64,000 nt of DNA from Prionace glauca (Eukaryota; Chordata; Chondrichthyes; Carcharhiniformes; Carcharhinidae): positions 72,038,850 through 72,102,849 of the forward strand of contig CM075724.1 of the NCBI GenBank assembly GCA_037974335.1, in the 5' to 3' direction. The notes under the pieces were generated by a model. It worked only from the letters and a program-made list of their open reading frames with translations. It ran no database searches and was not told the DNA's origin. Shown here one piece after another: positions 1-11,346 of the stretch. How positions within the stretch are numbered: the first letter of the stretch is position 1; every line of letters starts with the position of its first letter. A program made the translations under genes and the position numbers.

Positions 1-326
1 GGTTTTTATTCCAAAGTAACCTCAAGATCGTCAATTGTATGAAATTGTATAATTTGAGTAATAGCTAAAAAACCTATGACAGACGATTTGTAAAATGCAT
101 TCACGTTCATTCATTAAGTCTAGTGCCTCGGGGAATTAATATAATATCCTCTATGTTTTGCTCAGTGGTAAATTAATTTAATTATTTTTACTTCACTTTG
201 AGGTGCAGTTTAAACAAAATAGTTACCTGGAACAGTAGAATTCAGGCACTATGAAGCAGTTATTGTTCTTGTCGTCTGAGTCCTAAACTGCGTCTGCAGT
301 TTTGATGCCATTACAGAAGCACCAAA

Positions 327-610
327 CGGGAGGTACGGTTGCACAGTGGTTCGCACCGCTGTTTCACAGCGCCAGGGACCTGGGTACGATTCCTCGTTTC
401 GGTCGCTATCTGTGTGAAGTTTGCGCGTACTCCCAGTGTCTGCATTGAGTTTTCACTGGGTGCTCTGGTTCCCTCCCATGTTCTGGAAAGTGAGTTGGTT
501 AGGCGCATTGACCGAACAGGCGCCGAACTGTGATGACTAGGGGAATTTTGCAGTAACTTCATTGCAGCGATAATGTCAGCCTTACGTGTGACTAATGAAC
601 GTAGTTTACA
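327..610 (+). repeat. tRNA-derived SINE, type with TAACTTCATTGCAG tail
   Basis: The tRNA-like head has an A box near GCACAGTGGTTCGCACC and a B box near GGTACGATTCC. The body has the conserved CCTCCC block and the tail TTTTGCAGTAACTTCATTGC. Diverged. Confidence 0.85.
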
Positions 611-684
611 TTATCATTTAAATAATATTTGATATATAATTGAAAAAAAAAACGCCGCTGGTCCCACTGTTTTAGTTGTTTAAA

Positions 685-1016
685 ATCATAGAATCCGATG
701 GTGCAGAAAGAGGCCCTTCCGCCCATCGAGTCTGCACCCAACACAATCCCACCCAGCCCCTATCGCCATATCCCCACTAATCCATCCAACCTACACATCC
801 CAGGACACGAAGGGACAATTTCTTAGCATGGCCAATCAACCTAGACCGCACATCTTTGGACTGTGGGAGGAAACCAGAGTGCCCGAAGGAAATCCACGCA
901 GACATGAGGAGAATGTGCAAACTCCACATAGAGAGTGACCCGAGCCAGGAATTGAACTCAGGACCCTGCAGCTGTGAAGCAGCAGTGCTAACAACTGTGC
1001 TACCGTGCCGCTCCGA
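685..1016 (-). repeat. tRNA-derived SINE (HE1-like), type with GGGCCGAATGGCC tail
   Basis: Near full length on the - strand: the tail is at GCCCATCGAGTCTGCACC, the core at ATCTTTGGACTGTGGGAGGA, and the tRNA head at GTGCTAACAACTGTGCTACC. Confidence 0.9.
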
Positions 1017-1365
1017 ATTGGAGTTTATTGGAGTAGGATTGCATTTCAAATATTTTGATATAACTGCCCACGTTTTTATTGGAATCAACCAGATTGTCCT
1101 TCTGTAGAATTTTGTTGATCAATTGAAATTCATGGCAGAATAATAATTGAATTCCTTATTAGGTTTGTGCCGATATGTGGATACTTCAGAACTTCGTGAA
1201 CAGCAGGTAATTTCATATTATTGTTGCTCATGCTCGTTAAATAAAGAAATGATACGGCATTGAATCATTGCAATTAATCTCCACGTTGATCAACTGAATT
1301 TTACATTTCTTTTTCTACTCACAAACGTTCACAAATATGTGTAATCCTTGTTGACAAAAAGTCTG

Positions 1366-1670
1366 CACAGTGGCACAATGGTTAGCTCTGCTGCTTCAGC
1401 GCCAAGGCCTCGGATTTCATTCTTGGTTTGAGTAACTCTCTGCGCAGAGTCTGCCAATTCTCCTCGCGTCTGAGTGGGTTTCCTCCGCGCAGTCCAATTT
1501 CCTCCCACAGTCCAAAGGACGTGCTGGTTCGGTGCATTGGCAATGCTAAATTCTCCTTCAGTATATCCGAACAGGCACCGTTCTTGTGGTAACTGGGGAA
1601 TTTTCACAGTAACTTCATTGCAGTGTTAATGTAAGACTAGTTGTGAACAGACTAAAATGAATAAACTGAG
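1366..1670 (+). repeat. tRNA-derived SINE, TAACTTCATTGCAG tail
   Basis: The head is CACAATGGTTAGCTCTGC, the core TTTCCTCCCACAGTCCAAAG, and the tail TTTTCACAGTAACTTCATTG ending in ATGAATAAAC. Confidence 0.88.
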
Positions 1671-1907
1671 GAAACTGTAGTGTTCTAAAGAAATACATCT
1701 CTAGCTCCAACGATAATGTGTGTGCTGTATTTTTGTGAAGTGTATGCATAGATCATTAACATTTGAAAACAGTTATAGACAGCTGTGCACTTTGTTCTGT
1801 TGAAGATTTTGCGAATATCAATGCATGAGTGGATGCTCGGAATGCGCCATATCAGGTTGCAGGCCAGAAACTGCACTGCCCCAGATCAATGTAAAGAAAG
1901 TCTTCAG

Positions 1908-2021
1908 AGGGAGGTATCAGAAGTGATGGAAACCACAAGTCAGTCAGTTTCCTCAACAATGGAAGTGAGATGTCCTGTAAATGAAACAGAATATATCAAT
2001 ATTCTGGTCCTTATTTCATGA
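1908..2021 (+). CDS. Possible receptor tail exon with one ITSM-like motif
   Basis: After GTCTTCAG an open phase 0 stretch reads REVSEVMETT, continues to NETEYINILVLIS and ends in TGA. TEYINI fits TxYxxI. The start EVSEVM faintly resembles EATDVM at the start of exon 6a. If real, it could be an alternative tail of the gene ending at 7777. The pyrimidine tract is weak and a longer version from 1863 is also possible, so this may be chance. Confidence 0.22.
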   Translation, partial: REVSEVMETTSQSVSSTMEVRCPVNETEYINILVLIS

Positions 2022-2174
2022 AATGTCAAAATTCGACATCAACGTTTCAGCTTTCCATCTAGTTTTCATATAATTTGAAAACGTATTTTATCTGCTCATC
2101 TGCTAATAGGCAGAACAGAGGATGAACTGATGTTTAAATTGCGTTGGGTTCGAAGAGCTCCGCTATTTTCGAAT

Positions 2175-2435
2175 CAAATAATCCCTACAGTGTAGAAAGA
2201 GGTCATTCGCCTAATCAAGCCTCGTACGACCATAATCCCACCCAGACGTTATCCCTCTAATCCCACGTAATTATCCCCCCAATCTCCCTAATACTGAGGG
2301 ACAATTTACCATGGCCAATCCAGATAAGCTACGCATCTTTGGAATATACAAGGAAACTGGAACAATCGGAAGAAATTGACATAGACAACGGAAAAACGTG
2401 GAAACTCCACACAGGCAGTCACTCGCGTCTAGTTA
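2175..2435 (-). repeat. Degenerate tRNA-derived SINE
   Basis: The order of the HE1-like type is kept (CCTACAGTGTAGAAAGAGG, AATCCCACCCAGAC, GCATCTTTGGA, AAACTCCACACAGGCAGT) but heavily mutated, and the tRNA head is lost. Confidence 0.7.
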
Positions 2436-2837
2436 TAAACAGGAGAGTTAAACCGCTAGAGGAATGGACAGCGTTTGCCAAAGCACGATGATAAAACTGG
2501 CATGAATGTGCGTCAAAAGTCTATTCTTTACACTGTTCCATTCAGTGCGGTGCTTCTACCAAATTTTATATCAGCTACCTTATTCTTTCCTTTCGGGAAA
2601 TTATTCAATTGTACAATTATGCATAAAGTGAACCACAAATTCGAAAATGTTTAAATTAATAGGATCAAACTGCTGGATTATTGCAGGTAATAGCTGACCA
2701 AAGTAATTGATACTTTTCCAGAAATTGTCGAATGAATAGCAAGAGGAATGCGGTGGCTGGAAATTATATGGATTATCAAAACGCTTCTGATGCAAAAGGC
2801 ATTAGCGACAATTGAATTAAAGTTACATTTAATTACA

Positions 2838-3055
2838 TAATTCCTATAGTTAGAAGGAGGCATTCCGCCCATCAGGTCTGCACGAAAATCCGAACATAAG
2901 GCATTGTACAGTCGTTCTCATTTACTACGACTATCGAACCTACACATCTTGAGACACTCAGGGACAATTTGACATGACCAATCTAATTAACACACGTGAT
3001 AGAACCGTTAGCAGGAAACTCTAACATCTATGGAAACTCATACAGACATGGGGAC
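2838..3055 (-). repeat. Degenerate SINE fragment
   Basis: CTATAGTTAGAAGGAGGCAT, CGCCCATCAGGTCTGCAC and ACAATTTGACATGACCAATC follow HE1-like order; the remainder is decayed and abuts the L2-like tail. Confidence 0.55.
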
Positions 3056-3061
3056 AATGTA

Positions 3062-5967
3062 TTTGATTTGATTGCATTTGTTATTGTCATATGTATAAGT
3101 AGTGAAAAATATTATTCCTTGTGCACTAAGCACACAGAGCATAGCATTCATAGAGAAGAAAACGAGAAAGTGCAGAATGCAGAGTTACAGTCATTGTTAG
3201 GGTGTAAGGAAAGATCAACTTAATGCAAGGGAGGGCCATTTAAAATTTTGATGGCAGCAAGGAAGAAGCTGTTCTTGAGTCGGTTAGTGCGTGACCTCAG
3301 GCTTTTGTATCTTTTCCCGATGGAAGACGGAGGAAGAGAGGAAGTCCGGGGTGCATGGTGCTCTTTATTAAACTGGCGGCTTTGCCAAGCCGGCAGAAAG
3401 TGTAGACAGAGTCAATGGATGGGAGGCAGGTGTGCTTGTTGGATTGGGTTACATTCACAACCTTTTGTATTTTCTTGTGGCCTTGGGCAGAGCAGGAGCG
3501 AGAACAAGCTGTGGAAGTTGGTGACAGCTGTAGCTGACATGCCAAATTTACTTCGTCTTCCTTAGTCTTCTGAGAAAATAAAGGCGTTGCTGGGCTTTCT
3601 TCACTTTTGCGTCGGCACGGGAGGAACAGTACAGGTTGTTAGTGATGTGGATACCTGAAAATTTGAAGCTGCTGGCCCTTTCTACTTCGTCCACATTGAT
3701 GTGGACAGCGGCGTATTCTCCTCCATGCTTTCTGAAGTTGATGACAATCTGTTTTGTTCTGTTGACATTGAGGGAAAGATTATTGTCGTGGTACCAGTTC
3801 CCCCGATTCTCCATCTCATTCCTGTACTCTGTCTTGTCATTGTTTGAGATCTGAGCCACACTGGTGGTGTCGTCAGCAACTTGAAATTGAGTTGTAGGGG
3901 AATTTGGCTACACAGTCATAGGTAGAGGAGACAGAGAGTGGTGGTTGATGGGAAATATTCGTCATGGAGTTCGGTTACAAGTGGTGTGCCTCAGGGATCT
4001 GTTTTGGGGCCACTGCTGTTTGTAATTTTTATTAATGATCTGGATGAGGGTATAGTTGGGTGGATTAGTAAGTTTGCTGATGACACCAAAGTCGGAGGTG
4101 TGGTTGATTGTGAGGAAGGGTGTCATAGTTTGCAGGATGACTTAGAAAGGTTGCAGAGCTGGGCTGAGAGGTGGCGAATGGAGTTTAATGTGGAGAAGTG
4201 TGAGGTAATTCATTTCGGTAGGAATAACAGATGTGTTGAGTATAGGGCTAACGGGAGGACTTTGAATAGTGTGGAGGAGCAGAGGGATCTAGGTGTATGT
4301 GTACATAGATCCCTGAAAGTTGGGAATCAAGTAGATAAAGTTGTTAAGAAGGCATACGGAGTTTTGGCGTTTATTGGTAGGGGGATTGAATTTAGGAGTC
4401 GCAGCGTCATGATGCAACTGTACACATCTCTGGTGCGGCCGCACTTGGAGTTTTGTGTGCAGTTCTGGTCCCCACATTACAGGAAGGATGTAGAGGCTTT
4501 GGAGAGGGTGCAGAGGAGGTTTACCAGGATGTTGCCTGGTATGGAGGGGAGATCCTATGAGGAGAGATTGAGAGATTTGGGGTTGTTTTCGCTGGAAAGA
4601 AGGCGGCTAAGAGGGGATCTCATTGAAACATATAAGATGATTAGAGGTTTAGACAGGGTAGATAGTGATAGCCTTTTTCCTAGGATGGAGAAAGCTAACA
4701 CGAGGGGGCACGATTTTAAATTAAGGGGGGGTAGTTATAAGACAGATGTCAGGGGTAGGTTCTTTACCCAGAGGGTGGTGAGGGACTGGAATGCCCTGCC
4801 AGCTGCAGTTGTAAATGCACCTAGTTTGGGGGCGTTTAAAAGATCTGTGGATAGGTTTATGGATGAAAAGGGATTGGTTTAGGCTAGTGGGTCATTGTTT
4901 TGTAACTGGTCGGCGCAACATCGTGGGCCGAAGGGCCTGTTCTGCGCTGTAATGTTCTATGTTCTATGTAAACAAGAGGCATACTAGGGGGCTGAGGACA
5001 CAACCTTGTGGGGGAGGGGAAGGGCACTGGTGCTGAGGGTGATCGTGGAGGAGGTGTTGTTGCCTACCCTTAATGATTGTGGCCGTTCCCCTTCCTTGTG
5101 GGGAGATGTCAGGTTCCTTGTTCAGGACCCAGTCACAGAGAGAAGAGCGGAGACCCAGACCACGGAGTTTGAAGATGAGTTTCATAGGAATAATGGTGTT
5201 GACAGCTGAGCTGTCAACATAGGAGCCTGACATAGGTCTTTGCTGTCTAGGCATTGCAGTTTTGAGTGAAGTGCCGGGGGATAGCGTCTGCTGTGGACCT
5301 GTTGTAGCACTCGGCAAACTGTAGTGGATCCAGGCATCCAAGGAAGCTGGAATTGATTCGTGCTAAGACTAGCGTTTTGAAACACTTCATAATGATGGAT
5401 GCCAGAGTCATTAGATGATAGTCATTAAGGAACACTGCTTGACTTTTCATTAGTTTCAGGATGATGGTCGTTTTCGTGAAGCAGATAGGGACCTAAGATC
5501 ATTGAAAAGAGAGTTTGAACATGTTTGCGTATATCCCTGCCAGCTGATCACGCAGAATATAAGTGCTCGTCAGGGCACCCCATCGGACCTGTTGCTTTCT
5601 GTGAGTTGACCTTCGAGAAAGCTGATCTGACAGCGGCAATGGTGACCGCTTCATCCAAGAATTCAAGGGTGGAGGGCACGATCTCACTGATGTCTTGCTC
5701 AAGCCGGGCATAGAATGCATTGAGCTCCTCGGAGGTGGAGGTGGCGTAGGTGGTGCGTATGAGCCCATGATTTTACATGCCTTTATCATATAGCCTGTTA
5801 TGTCTTGCAGACCTTGCCATAGTCGGAGAAGGCCTGTGTGGCTGGCCTGGGGTTCTAGCTTGGTCTGGTACTGTCTTTTGGCATCATTGATGGATCTCCT
5901 TTGATCGTTTCTGGCTTTCTTGCATAGATCATGGTTGCCTGACTTGAATGCCTCAGACCTAAAGTAA
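3062..5967 (-). mobile_element. L2-like LINE, split by a CR1 insertion
   Basis: This is a non-LTR retrotransposon on the - strand. Its 3' tail is at about 3062-3190 (remnant of the ATTTGATTT-type tail) and its pol runs in pieces to 5967. Recognisable parts from 5' to 3' are the pre-RT segment (AKRQYQTKLE near 5850), RT block (DPLQFAECYNRST near 5300), QGCVLSPL near 4985, then after the insertion KAQQRLYFLRRLRK near 3570 and the C-terminal segment ending near 3240. Frames are broken repeatedly, so it is an old copy. Endonuclease sequence upstream is missing. The clade assignment rests on motif resemblance to fish L2-type elements and is moderate. Confidence 0.7.
3931..4969 (+). mobile_element. 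CR1 LINE copy A, 5'-truncated, inserted in the L2-like LINE
   Basis: The copy begins inside the RT domain (RVVVDGKYSSW) and keeps an open frame of 314 residues to the TAG at 4880-4882. It includes SGVPQGSVLGPL, the catalytic FADDT, and the C-terminal CR1 region (RRFTRMLPGM, FTQRVVRDWNALP). The 3' UTR has GGGCCGAAGGGCCTG and ends in two TTCTATG repeats, the CR1 hallmark. It is nearly identical over the shared part to the - strand copy at 57206-58374, so the subfamily was active fairly recently. The 5' truncation means it cannot move by itself. Confidence 0.92.
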
Positions 5968-6035
5968 GCAGCCACACAAATGATCTGCCGAGGCTGGAAT
6001 CGAGCACGTCTCCCAGGCACTGTGAGGCAGCATTA
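5968..6035 (-). repeat. SINE head fragment
   Basis: GGCTGGAATCGAGCACGTCT and AGGCACTGTGAGGCAGCA match the tRNA-like head in antisense. It abuts the 5' end of the L2-like LINE. Confidence 0.5.
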
Positions 6036-6239
6036 AACCAAATCATTTAAATGACATGCATATTTGAACAATGGTAGTCGACAGATATTAACAATTATAG
6101 GCAAACACTCCGATTACCAGGATATAACTGGTTTATTCGCATAGAGCTACGTTGGGACTTTGAAGATTCATGGGATTTATTCAGAACTTCATGGAATAAA
6201 ACACCACACATTGAAATTTCTTGATGACACAAATATAGG

Positions 6240-7160
6240 ACAGTACAAAGTCTCACAACATCAGGTTAAAGTCCAGCAGGTTTATGTGGTATCACAAGCT
6301 TTTGGAATGCTTTTCTCTTTCACCAGTGGGGAGGAGTGTTCATAAAGACGGCATATATCGACAGTGTCTCGATTGCAAGATATTGATTGGAATGCAAGTC
6401 TTTACAGGTACAGAAAATGGAAATAGGGAGAGTAATAATTACAGGTAGGCGAGGTGTGAATTGTCTGAAGCCAGGGCAGTTAGTAGGATTTTGCAAGCTC
6501 AGGCCAAATGGTGGGGGTTACATGAAGTGTGACACGAATGCAAGATCCATGCTGAGGATCTTGTCCTCACGTGTGTGGAACTTGGCTATCAGTTTCTGGC
6601 TTGGGGGATTATGCATTGTCGTGTGCCTGGAGTGTCACAGGGATGAACGGACACCATGCGACAATCACCAGACATGAATGCTCCCTTCCTGTCGGAGAAC
6701 ACTTCAGCAGCCAAAGACATTCAGCTTTCATCTTCAGTTAAACGTTCTCCGAGGCATACTTCAAGGCACATGATAAGACAGAATCGCCGAACAGAAACTG
6801 ATACCCAAGTTCATACGCATGAGGTCGGCTTCAACCATGCTCTTGGGTATATGTCACACTCCCTGTCACCCCACCATTTGGCCTGGGCGTGCATAATCTT
6901 ACTAACTGGCCTGGCTTGGGACAATTCACATTTCTTTAACCTGTGATTAGTCCTCTCTCCACTCGCATTGTTTCTTCCTGCAAAGAATTGATTGCCTCCA
7001 AAGACTTGTATTCCAACCATTCTCTTACAATTGAGTCTCTGTCTATATATGCCGTCTTTGTGAACCCACCTCTGTCACACACCTGATGAAGTAGAAGTGT
7101 CCCGAAAGCCCGTAATGCCAAATAAACCTGCGTTGTGAGACTTCTTACACTATCCAGCTT
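6240..7160. mobile_element. Inverted pair of Penelope-like element 3' ends
   Basis: The outer parts are inverted copies of one sequence: AAGTCTCACAACATCAGG at 6248 against CTGCGTTGTGAGACTTC near 7130, and AAAGACGGCATATAT at 6344 against ATATATGCCGTCTTTG near 7043. Inside, both halves encode decayed forms of the same C-terminal piece: on the - strand QKLIAKFHTRED near 6570, on the + strand AEQKLIPKF near 6800. This resembles the end of the GIY-YIG endonuclease of Penelope-like elements. The piece is short and frame-broken. The family call rests on that motif order and is moderate. Confidence 0.5.
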
Positions 7161-7603
7161 CGTCCAAAGCCAGCATCTCCACTTCGAAAACATAAGAGTT
7201 ATTGTAAATCTGTTAAAGGAAAGAAGAGATGTGCTATTTCATCCGTTTGGAGAGATATTCTGGGAACACGGCGACATTTTCTGAAAAACATAGAGCTACA
7301 AATTTCAAGAGTGTAATTAGGAATAAATTCTAGAGGGAGGGAAAAATTCTGACCTTTGTGGGATTGCTTACAAGCATGCTAATTGGTTTTGTTTGAGTTG
7401 TTCCCCGAAATAATGTATTAATAGAAGCGTGCCACGTGTGTAAATTCAAGGTCGACAGATTCGTGAGGCACTAAATGATTCGCCCCTTTTCTAATGGTAC
7501 CATGTATACTATTTTCACTCTTATTGAACGAACATTGATGCAGTTTTGCTGGTAGATAAATAAAACAATGAGCTAACAACATTATCCATCGTTGACTTCA
7601 CAG

Positions 7604-7777
7604 ATGGAACAAGTCACCACTGATAACAAGCTGACCTATGCTTCTCTTGATCTGATTGGCTTCGAGAAAACCCGGAAATCGAAATCTTATGCGGCAAATA
7701 CAGAGAATGCTCAGCTTAGTGCCACGATACCAAGCAGAGCAACAGAGGTTATCTACACCGAGACCAGAGTCTCATAA
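7604..7777 (+). CDS. ITIM tail exon of an upstream related receptor (partial gene)
   Basis: This phase 0 exon after GACTTCACAG encodes 57 residues ending in TAA. It opens MEQVTTDNK and carries KLTYASLDL (LxYxxL, a classical ITIM, very close to the SIRP-alpha LTYADLDM motif) at Tyr12, then a basic stretch with a further tyrosine, then EVIYTETRV at Tyr51. Start phase, size and motif placement match exons 6a and 6b of the receptor at 23947-39694. The leader, Ig and membrane exons of this gene are not seen in 1-7600 and presumably lie before the window or have been lost. AATAAA at 8393-8398 could end the transcript. Whether the gene is alive cannot be judged from one exon. Confidence 0.6.
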   Translation: MEQVTTDNKLTYASLDLIGFEKTRKSKSYAANTENAQLSATIPSRATEVIYTETRVS

Positions 7778-8639
7778 CATTGATTCGTCGTGTGGCAACC
7801 GATTTAATGTTCCTCTTCATGTAATTGTTCTCTTAAGTATATTGTGTTTACACAAGTTTTCTAAACAAAAATGATGCAGTTGGATGATTTGCCACTTCAG
7901 GAAGCACCACATTCGTATGATACCGCTTGCATTTGCAATTAACAGTGCATTTTGGTTTCTAGAAGTATTTATTCATGAAGAAATGTTACCTTTATTCAAT
8001 TCTGGAGAAAACAATATGTAGCTGTAAAAATATTACTTGAAAAGTCGCAGGAAACGAAGTTTTAATTTCAGTTCTTGCCGCTCATCAATATTTGCAAATA
8101 ATGTTTTCCTTGTAAAGATCTTCGTTTCTTTTTTCGCTGCTCTGCGCCCTTAATTATTCTACGGGAATAGCCCTCATTCCCTCATTTCAATATTAGTTAT
8201 TTACCGTTGCTATTGCGTTTTACTGATCTGCTAATGTTTGTGATGATGCAGCATAATTGGGAAGGTGCTCAGTTACCAACGTGAAGCTGCTACTTTCACG
8301 CACATAGCACTTAAGAAAATTGTGCAATTTGTTTTTGAGAAAAGGTAAATGTAAGGTAGCCTTTACCAGGAGCAGAAGTGAAAAAAAACATAAATAAACA
8401 GATCATCACACAATTCTGTCCATCAAAAATTCTACATTTTCAGCGTTAATTCACTGTAGTGAATATTAACAAACTTATTCTAAACCAGGCCAAAGAAACC
8501 ATGGATAATATTATACAAGAGATAGAATAGTGTAATGGGCAGTAAGAAAAAACGATTATGTTAATTGTTCCTGGACACACGTTGCCAAAAGGAACGCATA
8601 TTTTACAATTCCATTAAGTATGGCATGTGAGAACCTATG
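7778..8639. other. No gene recognised
   Basis: AT-rich sequence after the ITIM tail exon, presumably its 3' UTR and flank. AATAAA at 8393-8398 is the first polyadenylation hexamer I find after that stop. Confidence 0.5.
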
Positions 8640-11346
8640 GCAGGTGAGAATCTAGAAACTATTATTATCACGCAAGAGGTATGCTTGGGCAAGTAAATGG
8701 GGCTAAAGCTAGACAAGTCTCCTGGTCCTGATGAAATGCATCCCAAGATACTAAAAGACATAGCGGGAGAAATAGCAATTGCACTCGTGGTAATTTACAA
8801 AATTCGCTGGAATCTGGGATTGAACATAGAACATTACAGCACAAACAGGCCCTTCGGCCCTCGAGTTGCGCCGATCACATCAACCCCACCAATCTATATA
8901 CCTATCTATAACCCCCAATCCCATTAAACCCCATATCCTCTACCAGAAGTCTTTTAAAAAACCCCAGCGAGTTCGCCTCCACCAGCGATGACGGCAGCCG
9001 ATTCCATTCACTCACCACCCTCTGAGTGAAAAACTTACCCCTAACATCACCTCTGTACTTCCCTCCCCGCACCTTAAATCTATGTCCTCTCGTAGCAACC
9101 ATTTCAATCCGGGGAAATAGCCTCTGAGAGTCCGCCCTATCTATTCCTCTCAACATTTTATAAACTTCTATCAGGTCGCCTCTCAACCTTCGCCTCCCTA
9201 GGGAAAAGAGTCCCAGCTCCCTCAACCTATCTTCCCAGTCCAGGCAACATCCTTGTAAATCTCCTCTGCACCCTTTCAATAGCTTCTACGTCTTTCCTAT
9301 AGTGAGGCGACCACAACTGCGCACAGTACTCCAAATGAGGCCTGACAAGGGTCCTGTAAAGTTGTAGCATTACCTCCCGACTCCTAAAAACAATCCCTCG
9401 ATTAATGAAGGCCAGTACACCATACGCCTTCTTGACCACCTCCTCCACCTGCGAGGACGATTTAAGATTCCTGTGGACCCGGACCCCGAGATCCTTCTGC
9501 TCTTCAACGCTACTAAGACCTTGATAGTGTACTCGTTTATCCCGTTGGTTCTGCCGAAATGGACGACTACACATTTATCCGCGTTGAAGTCCATCAGCCA
9601 CTTCTCCGCCCATTCCTGCATCCTATCTATGTCCTGCTGCAACTTTTGACATCCTTCCAGACCATCCACAACACCACCGACCTTCGTGTCATCAGCGAAC
9701 TTGCTAACCCATCCCTCCACTTCCTCATCCAGGTCATTTATGAAAATGACAAACAGCAAGGGTCCCAGAACAGATCCCTGGGGCACCCCACTGGTGACTG
9801 ACCTCCATTCCGAAAAAGACCCATCCACAACCACTCTCTGCCTTCTGCAGGCAAGCCAGTTCTGGATCCACAAGGCCAAAGGCCCTTGGATCCCATGCCC
9901 TCTCACCTTCTCAAGAAGTCTTGCATGGGGGACCTTATCAAACGCCTTGCTGAAGTCCATGTACACTACGTCCACGGCACTTCCTTCGTCAATGTGTTCA
10001 GTCACATTATCGAAGAACTCAACTAGGCTCGTAAGGCACGTCCTGCCCTTGACAAATCCATGCTGACTATTCCTGATCATGTCAAACCTGCTGCCACAGA
10101 TTGGAAAACAGCAAATGTGACGGCACCTTTAAAAAAAAAGGAGATACACAAAAGGCAAGTAACAACAGGTCAGTTAGCTTAACTTCTGTAATAGGGAAAA
10201 TGCTTGAATCTATCATCAACGAAGAAATAGCGAGACATCTAAATATAAATTGTCCCATCGGTAAGATGCAGCATGTGTTCATGAAGGAGTCATGTTTGAC
10301 TAATTTTGTCGAATTCTTTGCTGACATTACATGTGCACTGGACAATGGGGAACCTGTGGGTGTGGGGAATCTGGATTTCCAGAAGGCATTTGACATGTGC
10401 CGCACCAAAGACTGCTATATACGATAAAGGTGCACTGGTAATGCAGTAACATGGATCAGGATTGGTTAACTGACAGAAAGCAAAGAGTGGGGGCAAATGG
10501 GTGTTTTTCTGGTTTGCGATCAATTACAAGCAGTAAGCCTCAGGGATCAGGGTCAGGCAGATGGATGCGAGGTCATCTGTTTTGGTAGCAATAACAGCAA
10601 AATCTTCTAATATTTAAATGGTAAAAAAAAATACAGCATGCTGCTGTGCAGAAAGAATTGGGTGTCTTTGGGCCGGAATCTCAAGAAATTGGTTTGCATG
10701 TGCAACAGGTAATTAAGAAGCAAATGGAATTTTGTCCTTCATTGCTAGAGAGATGGAGTTTAAAAACAGTGAGGTTATGTTGCAGCTGTATAAGGTGCTG
10801 GTGAGGCCACACCTATAGTACTGTGTACAGATCTGATCGCCTTACTTGAGAAAGGGTGTACTGGCACTGGAGAGGGTGCAAAGGAGATTCAGTTGGTTGA
10901 GAGATTTGGCTTATGAGGAGAGACTGAATAGACTGGGGCTATTCTCATTGGAATTCAGAAGAATGAGGGGAAATCTTATTGAAACATTAGATTATGAAGA
11001 TAGAAGCAGGGAAATTATTTCTACTGGGGGTGAAAATAGAGCTATGGGCCATAGCCATAAAATAAGGGGCAGCAGATTTAGGACTGAGATGGGGAAGAAC
11101 TTCTTCACACAAAGGGTTGAATATCTGTGGAATTCTTTGCCCAGTAAAGCAACTGAGGCTACGTCATTGAATGTTTTTAAGGCCAGGGATAGTTGAATTT
11201 TTGAACAGTAAAGGAATTAAGGGTTATTTATGATGATCGGGCGGGTAAGTGGAGCTGCGTCGACAAAAAAATCAGCCATGATCTTATTGAATGGCGGGGC
11301 AGTCTTGAGGGGTCAGATGGCCTATTCCTTCTTCTAGTTCTTATGT
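8640..11346 (+). mobile_element. Old CR1-like LINE, split by a younger CR1
   Basis: Before the split at about 8821 it reads LDKSPGPDEMHPKIL. After 10090 it continues with DWKTANV, SVSLTSVIGKMLE, DFQKAFD, then ALERVQRRFSW, YEERLNRLGLFSLE and FFTQRVEYLWNSLP. The tail GGTCAGATGGCCTATTCC and TTCTAGTTCTTATG closes it near 11346. The frame is broken in several places and a catalytic block between 10560 and 10740 is missing. It belongs to a different CR1 subfamily from the copies with the GGGCCGAAGGGCC tail. Confidence 0.8.
8822..10089 (-). mobile_element. CR1 LINE copy B, 5'-truncated
   Basis: A - strand copy inserted in the old CR1. On the - strand it starts at FDMIRNSQHGFVKG, passes YMDFSKAFDKVP, SGVPQGSVLGPL and FADDT, and ends GFNGIGGYR with the TTCTATG-type tail at 8822. 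The pol is open for 236 residues, then shifts frame near 9500 and again near 9240. It is the same subfamily as the copies at 24664, 27335, 29900 and 51959. Confidence 0.9.

Noticed and set aside
340-350. CACAGTG heptamers, as in recombination signals
   Set aside because: They are part of the SINE tRNA-like head (GCACAGTGGTT) and recur in other SINEs without a nonamer at 12 or 23 bases.
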